Positions 1 through 12,654 of a stretch of DNA of 64,000 bases are shown here, one piece after another. Source of the DNA: Branchinecta lynchi (Eukaryota > Arthropoda > Branchiopoda > Anostraca > Branchinectidae); NCBI GenBank assembly GCA_023053575.1, contig JAKZAP010000015.1, positions 11,894,930 to 11,958,929 of the forward strand. Direction: 5' to 3'. The notes beneath the pieces are model-generated. The model saw only the letters and a program-made list of their open reading frames with translations, was not told the origin of the DNA and searched no databases. The position numbers and the translations under genes were made by a program. The stretch's first letter is position 1; each line of letters begins with the position of its first letter.

Positions 1-2471
1 CCATGGGAAGAAGTTACCTTTCAAATAATTGTCTGTCCTCAGCTGGTCTGTAAATGTTCCTCGGCAATGTATTTAACGGAAAGATCATAAACATAAACAG
101 GAAATCCTATGTTCACATTATTTACTTTCGAAACTGGTGCTGAAGTCTAAAAATAGTTTCAATCGGGTCTCAAGTTATATATAACATATAAAAAAGTGCG
201 AGGGTAGGACTATACAGAGAGTTCCAACGTGATATCTTTATAAACTCTGATTCATCTAACGGTCCCGCAGCTTTTCTAGCTTCCCTTTCGCAACAGTTGT
301 CTTTTATCCATTTGAAGAATTGCACAAAAGGAAGAAGAAGTTGCTTTTAAAAATAATTATCTGTCGGCCTTTGGAGGGAACAGGCTCTTCGGCTATGTGT
401 TTAAAGCCCACCTCGTACTATTTTCTGCTTATGTTCCAATGTTGAAAGCTATCTGAATACTTTAATAGCTTCCACGCGAGTTTGCAACCTGACTGGGAAG
501 ATGTCATGGCAGCCCCCCACCAGAGGGAAGACTGGTGCTTATTCGAGGGTGCCCTGGTAGTCAAGGAGGATCTATGGTTTAAGGTAAGGTGTGGGGGTTA
601 GCGTAATTTAGACAGATGGTATTTTAACTTTGGTGTACACTCACAAGTTCACCCTGGATTTTAACGAATGGCACCAGAAACCAGTAAGGGCAACGTTCCC
701 AGTTTCTATCGGTGGCATAGGGATAAATATTTTTGATTGATGAGCGTGCCAAAAATGTCACGTTGTGTGAATGACTGGTTGACAAAATCTCCTTCGGGCA
801 CTCATTGTTGGGAGTTCCAATGGTAAACAGTTTAGGTTTCCAGATCTGCTTTCCCGGATTTCTAAGAAAATCGAAAGATGGAACCAACGACTAAAAGAAA
901 ATTTTCCCTGTCTCCCTTGCCGGTCTCTTAATCCCCAGATTAGTACGGATAAGAACAGAAGTGCAGAACTAGCACAATTATTGGTCTCAGTAGATTAATC
1001 GTTATTGGACTAGAGTGACTATTTTTTTCCCCACCATCTTAAGAATAATCGAGAAAAATCCAAAAAGCTAGAAAAAATCCAGAAATGCAATAGAAGGCAC
1101 TTGAGCTCGTGTCCTTTGCTTGAACTTCAACCAATAAGAGAAAAAGATAGTATCATAAACAAAAGACGGTAATAAACGTTGTACTGACAAGGACGAGGAA
1201 GCTGCGGATCTAGCAAGATTCGTATCAGTAAATTAACTGGTATTTACGATAAAGTATTATTTTTCTCCTATATTTCCTATACCCAAAACCGGCAAGGATG
1301 GAACTCGACTGTCGAACAAAACAACTCTTGGATGCCAGGGAAGGGTCGTGGCCGGTGGCCTGATACAAGTACAAGTACGATAAACGAAAGACCTAAACGA
1401 AAAAAAAAATCCCCCCGGCTTCACTGGGCTGCCTTTAAATCCCAAGGTTAGTACGGACAAGAACGAGAACAAGGGCAGAAATAAACAATTATGCCCAGTA
1501 AATTAACTGGTAGCATTGGCACTGAATTGTTTCCAGAATCCCTCTTAAGAGGGAAATTCGCTAACACAACTCACGAATTTGCTAACACAACATTACAATT
1601 AACGAGGGGAGAAAAAATTCGTTTATTCTCTTATTTTCTTCCAACGAAACTGGAAGAAAATAGAGAAACATGCCAGTGCTACAAGAATAATGGCCAAGTG
1701 TGCGATTCGACGAAATGAGCAAATTAGAAATTTAATCCGAGTTTTTTGCTTTCATATTCTGATTTTGTGAGTTCTTTTTCTTTGTTTTTTTATTACTCCA
1801 CGCATAATAAACGACATCGCTGACGCCATATGCATTCAGCGGGACACAAATAAAAATATCAATATATATAAAGGAATACGACGTGTGATCAAGGCGTCAA
1901 AAATAATTTCAAGGTAAAGGGAACAAGTAGCCTAACTGAGCAAAGAATAGTTCAAGAAAAGAAATATCAAATAAAAAGAGGAAGAAAAAATTGTAAAAAC
2001 TGGATAGAAACAAAAAGAAAATACATTCACGGAAGAAAAGAAATAGATAGCAAAAAGTACAATTATGAAAGTTTATATTAGAGAGAAAAGACAAGTACAA
2101 TTATGAAAAGTTTTCGAAGAACACGTAAAATATTTAGGAGCTAAAGGATACAATGTAAGTACTATGTCAGCGACGCGACAGAAAAGATGTTAACGGTAGG
2201 TGGGATAGACAAATTTCCACATGTCAATTCCAATTCCCTGGTCAGTTGCATTGGTGATCGAACTCAATTTTCATTTCTTAACAGATGAACTAATTGCCCT
2301 CTAATCTTTCAACTAACATCAAATTCAGATTCAAACATGACACTGTTTAACCGCATCGACTCTTCAGCAGACCTATCCAGGAACAGAACTCATGTCTCTC
2401 AACTCTTGAGGGCGAAAAAGGTTAAATCAATAATTGCTTTAATTTTAGCCTATAAATGAGAGCCTACTTAC
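1..2471. other. Non-coding stretch, degenerate repeats
   Basis: No coding region is supported here. It lies 3' of the last recognised diacylglycerol kinase exon on the minus strand, so it is either the next intron or downstream sequence. Two weak internal repetitions are visible: similar blocks near 10-60 and 336-400, and the phrase CAGTAAATTAACTGG near 1226 and 1497 with related flanks near 955-1000. The open frames present show no domain I recognise. Confidence 0.4.
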
Positions 2472-2575
2472 GGGTTTCTTGGCCGGTTTCCCCTCATCTT
2501 CGCTAGCAGAGGTGCTTTGTTCAGCAAATCCAAGGTGATGATAGAAGGATTCAGTCTGCATGCCTCCCCGTCCAC
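2472..2575 (-). CDS. rdgA: Diacylglycerol kinase, accessory-domain exon (end of domain)
   Basis: This exon continues the diacylglycerol kinase (ATP + diacylglycerol to phosphatidic acid, lipid signalling at membranes). On the minus strand an acceptor (TTCTTCAAAG) precedes VDGEACRLNPSIITLDLL and a GTAAGT donor follows at 2471-2466. VDGEACR is a well-conserved end of the DGK accessory domain, and it follows directly in phase 0 from the PMQ that ends the exon at 17386. The exon is 34 codons plus two bases. It is separated by a 14.8-kb intron filled with repeats. A longer minus-strand open frame across the same DNA in another register is a shadow. The C-terminal part of the protein (ankyrin repeats in rdgA-like enzymes) should lie to the left but I could not find it in the window. 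Confidence 0.88.
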
Positions 2576-2997
2576 CTTTGAAGAAGAAATAATTTAATTT
2601 CACAGATAAGCTTAATTTCCCTGGGCTACGAAATGCGTTACTATTCAAGTGATAAATGGTGTGAGGTTCGGCTGTTGTTATTTTGAATAATGTAGTAGGC
2701 TGTTAGAAGACATGTGGCTAGTTAAGCTCAGTCTGCATGCCTCGTCACAGTCGTCATCCACTTTTAACCAATAAGCTGTCTTTGAAACGTGTTCATTTCT
2801 AGTGCTAAATGGTGTGTGATTCAGCTAATATTATTTTTGATAAAATATTACGTTGTTTAGAAGACATGTTTTTAATTAAGTTCGGTCTGCATGACTCGAC
2901 ATCCACTTTTAAAGAAGAAATCACTTATCCTTAAAAAACACTGAAATTAAACCCAAGAACTGCGTTTGAAAAGTGTTAATTTTCTAGTACAAGTTGT
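2576..2997. repeat. Tandem array, about 155-185-bp units (left part)
   Basis: Units share AGAAGACATGTGG, a following TCAGTCTGCATG, CATCCACTTTTAA and AAAGTGTTAATTTTC. Two to three diverged units are seen here; the same array resumes at 4167, so the Family 1 element at 2998-4166 split it. Confidence 0.7.
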
Positions 2998-4166
2998 TGT
3001 TTTTGGGCCGAAAACGTAAGTGGAGGGATACCTATGACATCGCAAAAGTTGTCCGTCTGTCCGTCCGTCTGTAAGCACGATAACTCTCGAAGGGAATGAG
3101 ATATTTTGATGAAACTTGGTGTGAGGATTCGTTGGGTCGTCGGACCAGTCGAGTTCGTAGATGGCTTTGTAGCCCTACATTTAGGGGTGGGGGAGGGGGT
3201 TCAAATTAAAGGGCAAACAAAAGATTTTGAAACAGCTAATGTGATAGTCGATTGTGGAGTAAGAAGACATGCTGAGCACGATGGTGAAAACCATTTTGTC
3301 ATCGGAAGAGTAGTTCGCCTGGAATCCGGCCAAAACCGGAAAGTTTGTTAAAAGTAAAAGTTTTATTGGAAGTTGATTAGATGTTCGATTTAGGGTAGGA
3401 AGACATGCCGAAGACGATGGTGAAAACCATTTTCTCGACGGACAAGTAGTTCGCCCGGAATCCGGCCGAAACCGGAAAGTTTGTTAAAATTAGAAGTCTT
3501 ATTCGAGTTGATTAGATATTTGATTTAGGGCAAGAAGACATGCTGAACACTTATTTGAAAACAATTTTCTACCCGGACATGTAGTTCGCCCGGAATCCGG
3601 CGAAAACCGGAAAGTTGGTTAAAAGTAAAAGTTTAATTTGAAGTTGATTAAATGTGTGATTTATGGGTAAAAAGACATGCCGAACATGATGGTGAAAATC
3701 ATTTTCTCGCAAGGACAACTAGTTCGCCCGGAATCCGGCCAAACCCGTAAAATTGTTAAAAGCTAAAGTTCGATTAGATGACAGATTAAGGGGTAAGAAC
3801 AGAGGCTGAGTCGGTATATGACAATGGTTTTTTGCCCGGACATATAATTATTCCGGAATCCGGTTGTAACCGGATTTTTTTTAAGTCAAACTTTTATTCA
3901 AAGTTGATTAGATGTTCTTTACAGGGGTAAGGAGATACGCTGGTTTTGTTTCTGTATTTTTTTTGTTTGCTGGACTAGTAGTTCGCTCGGAAATCGGCAG
4001 GAAGTCTCGGTCAGTATCGTCAAAATAGATATGGCTTATAGGGTATATCTGAACTTGGTTTTCTCTGATGATTAGCCTGTCCAAGACTGGATCTGGCGAA
4101 GACAAGACTCGATTGTCTGCATCAAATACTAGATTTTGGGATCCCATCGACACCTTTGGTCTTGTT
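2998..4166 (+). mobile_element. Family 1 mobile tandem-repeat element, copy A
   Basis: It starts with TTTTTGGG and AAAACGTAAGTGGAGGGATA, a CCGTC-rich run, then about five units near 130 bp containing CCGGAATCCGGC, and ends GGGATCCCATCGACACC followed by TTTGGTCTTGTT. Both ends recur in other copies (9799, 12655, 18710, 25661, 29156). The insertion interrupts a tandem array; the related uninterrupted array unit at 4313-4330 reads GTTGTTGTTTTTAATAAT, so no target duplication is apparent. No protein-coding frame is supported. Confidence 0.75.
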
Positions 4167-4760
4167 AATAATGATTCAGCTCTAGTAGGTTGTTTAGAAG
4201 ACATGTGGTTAATTATGATCAGTCTGCATGACTCGCCATCCACTTTTAAAGACGAAAACACTGAAATTAGAGCCATAAACTGCCTTGGAAAAGTGTTAAT
4301 TTTCCAGTGCTAGTTGTTGTTTTTAATAATTTAGTAGGCGGATGAGGGCATTTGGTTAATTATGTTCAGTCTGCATGCCTCGCCATCCACTTTTAAAGAA
4401 GAAATCGCTTTACCTTGAAAAATAAACCAATAAACTGTCTTGGAAACATGTTTATTTTTCTTGTGCTAAATGGTATGTGATCCGACTGTTGTTATAGATC
4501 ACGTAGTAAGTGGATGGAAGACATGTGGTTAGCTGTGTTCAGTCTGTACGCCACGCCGTTGAGCTTAAAGGATAGCTTAACCTTTAAAAACACTGAAATT
4601 ATAGCCTACATTTAAGCTTGATGTACCCGCGGGTCTGTATTAGAAAAGCGTTCATTTTCCAATACTAAATGGTACGTGATTCGGATATTGTTAATATCCA
4701 TGTAGAAGACATGAGGTTAGTTGTGTTCAGTCGGCATGACTTGCCATGCATCTCTAAGGA
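4167..4760. repeat. Tandem array, about 155-185-bp units (right part)
   Basis: This continues the array at 2576-2997: repeated AGAAGACATG, CAGTCTGCATG and CCATCCACTTTTAAAG phrases at about 4190, 4340, 4515 and 4700. It is non-coding. Confidence 0.65.
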
Positions 4761-5032
4761 AGCTAAGGTAAGGTACAATTTTAATGGCAAATATAAATAA
4801 ACCTGGTGTTTCTCAAAAGCATCAGACTTGCCAGTGGGATAAAAAACGACGTTTCACTAATTCTGATGGGTTTGTAAAAGTTATTAATACAATTCTAGCC
4901 TAAGGCATTGTAAAGAAAAAACAAACGAACAACCATCATACATCAACACTAAAATTTAAGGACAACACGAGTCTGATCTTACTCCGAGCACAAACAAAAA
5001 TGAATCAATTAAATCAGACAGGTGAAATATAA

Positions 5033-6565
5033 TTGCTAGATAACATAAATCTTTTTTATGCAGTTAGACATCAATACAGACCCTCCAAGTGCCGAGACAT
5101 CATGCATGCAGCAAAGAAGCTTAAGAATGGACGAGACCTGGGTATAGATGGGATCTCAGCAGAAACGCTGAAGCACTCAGTTAGCACCTGCATATCCATT
5201 TGGCTCGCCCTCTTCAACAAGATATGGACCTTAGGGAAGGTCCCAAGAGATTGGAGCAAAGGGATCCTAGCCAAACTCTTCAAAAAGGGAGACATGATGA
5301 ACTGCAATAACTGGAGATGTATCAATCTTCTCCCTGTCTCATCCAAAACTATTGGCGAAAAGCACTAGACACAAATCTGCGAGAAGAGCAGCATGGTTTC
5401 AGAACTGTTCATGTTCTGATCTAATATTTGTACCGAGAATGCTTGTCAAAGAATCAAAAGAATGAACTAAAAAGCTCTACCTCCTATTCATTGACTTCGA
5501 AAAGCATTTGACTCAGTTGACCGAGATTGCTTGTGGAGAATCCTGAAATATTATGGAATTCCCGATAAAGCAATAAATATGATTATAGCGCTCTATGAAG
5601 AATCGGAATACTGCGTAAAGACCGAAAACGGTACAACCAGATTTTTCAAGATCATGTCTGGTGTCCGTCAAGGGTGTGCACTTTCCCTCATGCTCTTTAC
5701 AATCATGATGGATTATGCCCTGAGATTCGCATCGGGATACGGTGTAAAAGTACGCAACAAGCAATTGTTCGATCTGGACTTTGCGGACGATGTTGTCCTT
5801 CTCGAAGAGTCTAAAGAACGGTTGCAGTGGCTACTTGACACTATCACTGAAAATGCAGAGAATGTCGGGCTTAAAATCAACGTTGACAAATCAAAGAGCA
5901 TGGCTATCACAAGCTCGCCGCTTGTTCTCCATTGGAAAAACAAGGATCTGGAACAAGTCCAGGAGTTCAAGTACCTGGTAGCTGGATTGATTGTGATGGA
6001 GAGATTTCGACCGAGATACGTAGAATCGGGCAAGCAACAGGTGCCTTCAATAGATTGAAACCTATGTGGAGAAGCAACAAATATTCAATGTGACTGAAGC
6101 TACGACTCTTCAACACCAATGTACTCTCGATACTCTTTTAGGCAAGTGAATGCTGGAAAATAAACACCCAGCTTGAAAAAAGGATCCTCGCATTTGAAAA
6201 CATGAGCCTCACAAGAATCTTAAATATAAGCTGGCAACAAAAATCACCAATGCAGAAATACGCAGGAAAACAGGTCAGCCGTCTGTCATCGAGATGCTGA
6301 AAAGAAGGCGGTGGACATACCTCGGACGCGTCCGATGGATGAGAGCCGACTTCCTCGAACAACCTACGAGTGGAAGCCAGACGGGAGAAGAAAGCGAGGC
6401 CGCCCCAAAAACACATTGAGGCGAACACAACCGAGATCTGAGGGCGGCTGGTACCTCGCTAGTACCTGAATGAGAAGACGTCACCACTACGGCATCAATG
6501 CGGGACGAATGGAGAGGCTTTGTCGACGCCCTATGCGCCACCTGTGGCTCTGGAGGAACTAAGGT
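5033..6565 (+). pseudogene. Non-LTR retrotransposon reverse transcriptase, decayed and 5'-truncated
   Basis: Translated pieces in shifting frames show the order expected of a LINE reverse transcriptase: DLGIDGISAETLK (5130s), NNWRCINLLPVSSKT (5310s), MSGVRQGCALS (5650s), DFADDVVLL (catalytic FADD box, about 5777) and, after another frame change, a C-terminal RRRWTYLGRVRWM region (about 6305). No apurinic-like endonuclease is visible 5', so the copy is truncated. Frameshifts near 5365, 5510 and 5985 and later stops make it non-functional. The C-terminal tail resembles the RTE/BovB-like group, but clade assignment from memory is tentative. A fragment of the same 3' end recurs at about 37305-37420. 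Confidence 0.85.
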
Positions 6566-6570
6566 CTAAG

Positions 6571-7810
6571 GTAACATATAACTTTTTAGAGCTCTTTTAC
6601 AACCGTTCCTATCTTCGGAAAATCTAACAGTTTCAGGCAAGGAATTCCATACTTTTACACCTGTATGACGAATAGACAAGCTAGATCTTCTAGAAGGATA
6701 ACAAATGGTAGAAAAGATTGGACCGCCGTATTGTGTTATAGTCATGAAATTGAATGTTCAGGCAAAAAAGATTTTTAAAATCAGCAGGTAGTAATCTTCT
6801 AGAAGATAACGGTAATCAAGTGTTGCAATATTCCAGTCTCTAATCTGACGGACATTTAAAATAAAAAAGACGAGGAAGAATATGAGAAACTGATGAAGAA
6901 AATGGAAGACCAGAAATTGCTCTAATTGATCTGTTTTATAGGATTTGAGTCCGATTAGTATGTTTCGAAAAAGTAGTCGCCCAAGCTGAAGTGGAATATG
7001 AAAGATAAGAATGGACCAGGGAGAAATAAATCAATCGAAGTATGAATTGTGGGAGACAATGTTTGAGGCAGGAGACCATACCAACAGTTCGGCTGAACTT
7101 AAGAGCCAAAGCATCGGTGTGCTGCTTGAAAGAATGATTTTCATCAAGGATAAGGCCAAGATATTAAAAATTATTGAAGTTAAGTGCCAGAAAGAAAAAG
7201 TTTACCAGAAACTGAAACTGAACTAGACCGGGAGAAAAGCATGTAGCGACATTTTTCCGCGTTTACAGCTAGTAAATTTGATGTAAACCAGTCAGAAGCA
7301 ATCGAAAGATCTGAATTAAATTCACTAAACAACTGAATCAAATCTGAATGCGACCCAAAAGTTATTGTCGTCCTTGATGACATTAAAAAACTGTCGATGT
7401 CTATGTCTATGCAAACATGATAACTTTGACAAGGCATATATTCTGGAAGGTCATTAATGTAAAGTATGAACAAAGTGGGTCCAAGGAAAGACCCCTGTGG
7501 TACTCCAGATTCTATTGGAAATTCATCTGAAAGCTCGCCAACTTGCCTACAAGAGAGACTTCTCTTGAATAGGTAAGAAGCAAAAAAATCACGCGTCATT
7601 TCTTCAATTTAAGTTTCTTCTGTTTAAGTTTATCAAGCAAAATCCCATGGTCAATTGAGTCAAATGCTTTACAAATATCAATAAAAACTGCACAAGCGTG
7701 TTGACTAGTGTCAAGAGCATCATTTATCGACAAAAGAAGCTTATGGATAGCAAGCTCAGTTCACCGATCTTTCTGAAATCCAAACTGATTTTCATTGATT
7801 ATTGAACGGT
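6571..7810 (-). pseudogene. Second non-LTR retrotransposon remnant, interrupted
   Basis: On the minus strand, 7620-7810 translates to an FxKAFDSIDHGILL-like region, 7232-7599 contains FPIESGVPQGSFLGPTLF and LYINDLPEY (reverse transcriptase fingers/palm), and 6571-6720 contains a SIRHTGVKVWNSLPETV-like LINE C-terminal motif. Between them, 6860-7232 is unrelated sequence that looks inserted. The style is CR1/Jockey-like and differs from the copy at 5033-6565. Stops and the insertion show it is dead. Confidence 0.75.
6860..7232 (+). other. Sequence interrupting the minus-strand LINE
   Basis: A purine-rich stretch with a short lysine/glutamate-rich open frame (7011-7226) on the plus strand. It separates the palm and C-terminal parts of the minus-strand LINE, so it is probably an insertion. 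I recognise no family; the open frame could be chance or a fragment of another retrotransposon. Confidence 0.35.
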
Positions 7811-8868
7811 TTAATCACTTAGCTTAAGAAGATATCACTTAGCTTAAAAAAGGGGCCTAAGCGACCCCCCTCCCTGCCCCGGGGCCATAAACACCTGGCG
7901 TAAACTCCCTGAGTACAAACAAAACCGAGCCCCCCCCCCCACCATGCAAATATACAGGAAATAAGACAAAGTTATTAAAAAACTGCAGTTTGGACTGCGA
8001 GCAACGGAGGAGCACCCCTAGACGCATGAGGAAAATGTAAACGAGCGACGGCAGCTCGCTCGCCTCTATATTTACTTGTCATAAAAATGTATTGCATATT
8101 AACACATTGTTGGGAGGGGGGTCCTTCTTTTGTTGCCGGAAACCTCAAGTAACACTGGAAATCGACCGATAAACTTGCTTTTCCTTCGAACCTGTCTTGG
8201 AACACTTATCTATAATAATATTGTATTTAAAGCCTTAGGGCCATATTCATACAACAAAACAAAAAATTTCATAATTACTTCTAATATATCACTACATAAA
8301 CTAAACTGCACTCGCCCGGTCAACTTTTACTTTAACACATTGCAACACAAATCTACATAACGCACTAATTGCTCCTGGAGATGTGCTCTTCAATATATCA
8401 GGAAACAGTATCTCCCTTACCCCCCAGCAAGATTCCCTTAAAAACGAGAGTTCGCGACACAGTGCAACCAAATGGGCTAGGTCATCATCGCCTTCACCGC
8501 AGAGGGAGCAGGGGCTGTTCGTACTGGGGGAAACACTTATTTTCTTGTCGAACTTACTTTTCCCGTGTACTGGCAGACAGTTCTATTAGACTGACGGAAT
8601 AGCTAAGGCAGCTTGAAGGTCGGGATATGGTATTACGTAGAACTTTCCGTCTATATAAGCCAAGTCCATTTCAGTCTACATGATGAACTTGGTCAAAACC
8701 CCTCCGGTTTCCAAAACTTCGCTGAGGATTTCGATTAGAAATGAATATCTCATAGAAACTTCGTTCTAAGCCAAACATCAGCTACGCAAGGTCCGGATAG
8801 CGTTTGGCCTTTATGAAATTATGAAGAGTCTGCTACAAAAATGATTATAGACGATGCTAAGACGTTTC
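7811..8868. other. Non-coding intronic stretch
   Basis: Contains C-rich runs near 7865 and 7930 and no supported gene. Open frames at 8130-8602 have no recognisable domains. I see no terminal repeats here. Confidence 0.35.
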
Positions 8869-9358
8869 CGCTGGACCGAGGGGTCGACGACTCTTCCGGA
8901 ATGGTGTACACGTCCCGAAGGAATAATCCGGAATGGTCAGGAATAATCCGGAATGGTCAAGAGTAATCCGGAACGGATTATATTAGATTAGATTAAATTT
9001 TATTAGGTGGCAGTCCTCTCTATTCTACATAATGTGGTAACACTATTTTTATATATTCTACATGCCATTCATACACGGTTCATACATATACAACAAACAT
9101 CCTGCTTACAAACAACACTCACGCATCATTACTATCCTTTTGCAAGGAAAAATCTCTTCACTGTAGCCATTAGGATGCCAGATGACTCAAATTTCTAATT
9201 TCAACTGGAATTATATCCCATACACAGGGTTAGGAATGATCCGGAAAAGTTAGGAATAATCCGGAATGGTTAATAATAATCCGGAATGGTCAGGATTATT
9301 AGGGTATTCCGGAATGGTGTACATACAAAATTAGAGTCGTCGACCCCTCGCGCTGGAC
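8869..9358. mobile_element. MITE with 18-bp TIRs and 8-bp target duplication
   Basis: The terminal inverted repeat CGAGGGGTCGACGACTCT (8877-8894) is matched exactly in reverse complement at 9333-9350. It is flanked by the direct repeat CGCTGGAC at 8869-8876 and 9351-9358. Just inside both ends are about 19-bp repeats of the type AGGAATAATCCGGAATGGT. The 8-bp duplication fits a non-autonomous hAT-superfamily element. No transposase is present; the short frame at 9007-9198 is probably spurious. Confidence 0.85.
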
Positions 9359-9419
9359 TTGGTAAATTCCCATGTAAGAACCCGACCTTAGTCTTATCCG
9401 AGTTCACAAGTATTGATCA

Positions 9420-9545
9420 CAGTTGCCCGAAGAGGACGCTTGCCAAGAAGGACCAAAATGTCGCTAACGAAAAGCTTTTAGCTTACCGTTTTTTGGAAAT
9501 AATCAATAACTAAATAGAAGAAAACTTAGCTGACGTATCCGAATT
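9420..9545 (+). repeat. Dispersed element with degenerate hammerhead-like core
   Basis: Contains CCGAAGAGG, a CTTGCCAAGAAGG hairpin loop and, after a longer spacer, GCTGACGTATCCG (9529-9541). The same ordered blocks occur at 17845-17909 and 34356-34404. The first core base pair is altered here (CCGAAGA rather than CTGAAGA). Confidence 0.55.
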
Positions 9546-9798
9546 CCGTAGTCAACTACAATACCCCCTGTTGCGTTGTTGTTGATCCATTGGTGGCTGA
9601 AACGATCAGCGCCAGGAAGAGTTTAGTTATTACTATTATAATTTATTTGTAATCTCTCAATCGTGAAAGTACTCCTCGCCCTATATACTGTTTACTATTC
9701 GAAACTAAATGAATAGTGTAAAACTAAGCCCTCCTTTATACAAATTATCCAAGACTTTGTCTGTTTAAGCTTTCTCCCCAGACCCATTGACGTTTGAA

Positions 9799-11139
9799 AC
9801 AAGACCAAAGGTTCCGATGGGATCCAGAAAATCTAACGGTTGGTTCAAACAATTGGGTTATGTCTTCGCCATTCAGTCTCCGTCAGATTCCTTGAATATT
9901 TTTACTGTTAAAATAAAGGTAAAAAATGGATTCAGCATGTCTCCTAGCCCGATACCGAATCTCTAACTGATTTCAGAAACAACTTTGAGCTTCAACCAAA
10001 TTTCCAGTTTCAGCCAAATTTGTCATGAACCATCGTCCAGCAAGAAAACAAAGTTCAGATATGGATTCAGCATGAAGCTATGCGAAGTAGCTGTTATGTC
10101 AACTGCAAATGCGACGAGGATCGGCTATGAGAAAATTGTTCCAAACAGAGCCAGATACAACCGACGAGACCTTTTCCAAATATCTCCGTTCTTCGGTACC
10201 TTCCTCGTTGCATGCGCATTCATCGAATCATGAAGAAGTTTGTTGTCTTGGACCCAACTGTCAAGCTCTTCTGCCATCATTCAACCGCCTTCCTGCCCAC
10301 TATGCCCAAGGCGCCAGCTAATGCAGTACATTTCTTGTTATTTTCGTGTTTCGTTGTGTATTTCTTGTTTTGTGCTTATTTATCTTTTGCTGTCGTTGTA
10401 GATTTTGTGTAACCTCTGTTTTTCTTGTTAAGCGTTCATTTACTCTTTTTTTCTGTATGTACTGTGCAATTGCCTTATATTATGCTGCATGTAATATAAT
10501 CATACCCCCTCCTTACCCCCTCAATGAATATCTTATTAGAATATAAAACGTACATGGACCCATCGACGAACTTGACCTGCACTTTATCAGTGAGTCCTTA
10601 TTGAACAACATCCTCGCTTGAATAATCATCTTTCCTCGTTTGAACATTACATATAAACCCCTTCGACCTTCGATTACACTAGATCTCTCCGACGTCCATA
10701 GAATAAACAAATGAATGTCGTCATCCACGCGCGCAGAGCTATACTGGTTTGAGAAAAAGGGGCAGGGACTGCTGTATAGCCGAAAATTGGTCGACAAATT
10801 TTGACTCCGATTTTCGCATGATTCCGGGTGAACTACTTGTCCGGCAAGGAAATAAATCTCACATTCGGGTTCAGCATGTCACTTTACCCCTATATCAAGT
10901 AACTCAATAGCTTTTAAAAAATATTTGTTTTTGCCCCTTAATTTGAATCCCCCTACCCCTCCCTTACATGTAGGGCTACAGAGCCCATCTACGAACTTGA
11001 CTTTACCCTTGAACAAAGAATCCTCACACCAACTTTTCTTCCTTTCCCTTCAAGAGTTATAGTGTTCACAGACAGACGGACAGACGGACACCCTTTGTCA
11101 TAGGTATCCCTCCACTTACGTTTTGGAATCCCAAAAAAA
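9799..11139 (-). mobile_element. Family 1 element, copy B, with internal unrelated segment
   Basis: Reverse orientation: the AACAAGACCAAAGG end lies at 9799 and the CTCCACTTACGTTTTGG end at about 11110-11135. Satellite-like units are present at 9830-10110 and 10800-11000. The intervening 10110-10800 matches no Family 1 unit and includes T-rich sequence, probably a nested insertion. Confidence 0.6.
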
Positions 11140-11462
11140 TCGGCGGGACTCAGATAACCGGTTTTATATCTCAGTAGCATGATCGCGAACACTCGTCGGG
11201 AGCATAATGCGCACGGAAAATCGTGAACCGTGGTGATGTTTGAGTCTCAAGGTTCAGGAATTAAGGACTGTAACTCGGAAGTAGGTTGCATTAACATTAC
11301 AGGTACGGCGGGTCCTTTGAAGTGTAAATACTCACTGAAAACATAATTACAACAGTGATTTCACAAACAGTTACATAAGCATAAAAGAAATGACCAACAC
11401 TGCAGAAATATTAGTAGATCTATACTCCTAGAGCCCATGCCGACTGGGAAACATATATTCAA
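11140..11462. other. Non-coding intronic stretch
   Basis: No gene, repeat terminus or RNA is supported here. Confidence 0.3.
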
Positions 11463-11790
11463 CAAAACCAAAGGTTTCGATGGGATCCCAAAAATCTAAC
11501 GTTTGATTCAAACAATTGGGTCATGCCTTCCCCGTTCAGTCTTCGTCAGATTCCTTGAATATTTTACTGTTAAAATAAAGTTCAATAATGGATCCAGCCT
11601 GTCTCCTTGCCCCGATACCGAATCTCTAATCGATTTCAGAAACAACTTTGAGTTTCAACCAAATTTCCAGTTTCAGCCGAATTCGTGACGAACCATTTGT
11701 CCAGCAAGGAAACTGAGTTCAGATATGGATTCAGCGGACCTCCTTACCCCTTCGACGAATATCTTATTAGCTCATGCATGTTTAAGTACT
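11463..11790 (-). mobile_element. Family 1 element, partial copy (3' end)
   Basis: Begins with AAAACCAAAGGTTTCGATGG and GATCCCAAAAATC, followed by one to two satellite units nearly matching 9803-10075. The other terminus is missing. Confidence 0.6.
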
Positions 11791-12654
11791 AGGTGCATGT
11801 TAACTACACACATGATCCAACGGTAGCGAGTACTTTGCTAAAGGTTAAACTAAATGAACAGATGTGGCAAAATGAACAAGAAAGTGTTGTTTCGTCGCTT
11901 CGTATGAAAACAGCAAATGTGCGACCATCTAATCTCAGTGGCAAAATACTAAAAGGAGGTGTAGGCTAAAAACCCAAACGATTATAAAAGATAAACAATG
12001 TATTTCTATTCTTACAATTCTAGGTGTTTAATTGAAAGCTAATCGGCTTAGAACTGGTCCCCACTGTGAACGGCTTCAAAAACCGGCATCATTCACAAGA
12101 GACCTTCGGGAAATCAATTTCCTACAACCGAGCCCGGCGGTACGTCAATACTTTATCCTGATGTATGTGTCTTTGGAGTTTCATTCACATTTCCCTTTAC
12201 GAACTTCGTTCATCTGAATTTGGAGAACAAGGAAAAGAGGTCTTTTGTGGTTACGACAAAAGGAGCAATCGACCTGGTTTTGATCTGGGAGACACATTGA
12301 ATGGATAGTAGAAAGTAGATGCTGAGGAGAGCTACATGTATCCCGAACTGAAGAAAGGCCTGTGCGTTACGACGTTTCTCGCAGATTTGTTTGTCCTCAA
12401 TCAGTTGTTCTTTTAAAAACGGAACCAACTGAAAACCCGCTTATTTTTGCCCAGCCATTACAATGTAAGGCCAGTGGATTCACTGATATATCTTCGTTTA
12501 CAGATCAACAGGTGCAACAAACAAATTCGAAAGATCGGTGTATGGTTCCATGACAGCGATTACATTGCATTTCAACCGTCTTGTCTTTGCCACAATCTTC
12601 AACTCTGTGACCCTGCCCTGCGTTTGATGTATCGCATCTTTCTGGCATCCCGAT
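11791..12654. other. Non-coding intronic stretch
   Basis: No gene is supported. Overlapping frames at 12032-12656 on both strands carry no recognisable domain. Confidence 0.3.

Noticed and set aside
2445..2648. 67-residue minus-strand frame over the last DGK exon
   Set aside because: It is in a different register from the DGK exon and has no homology; a shadow frame.
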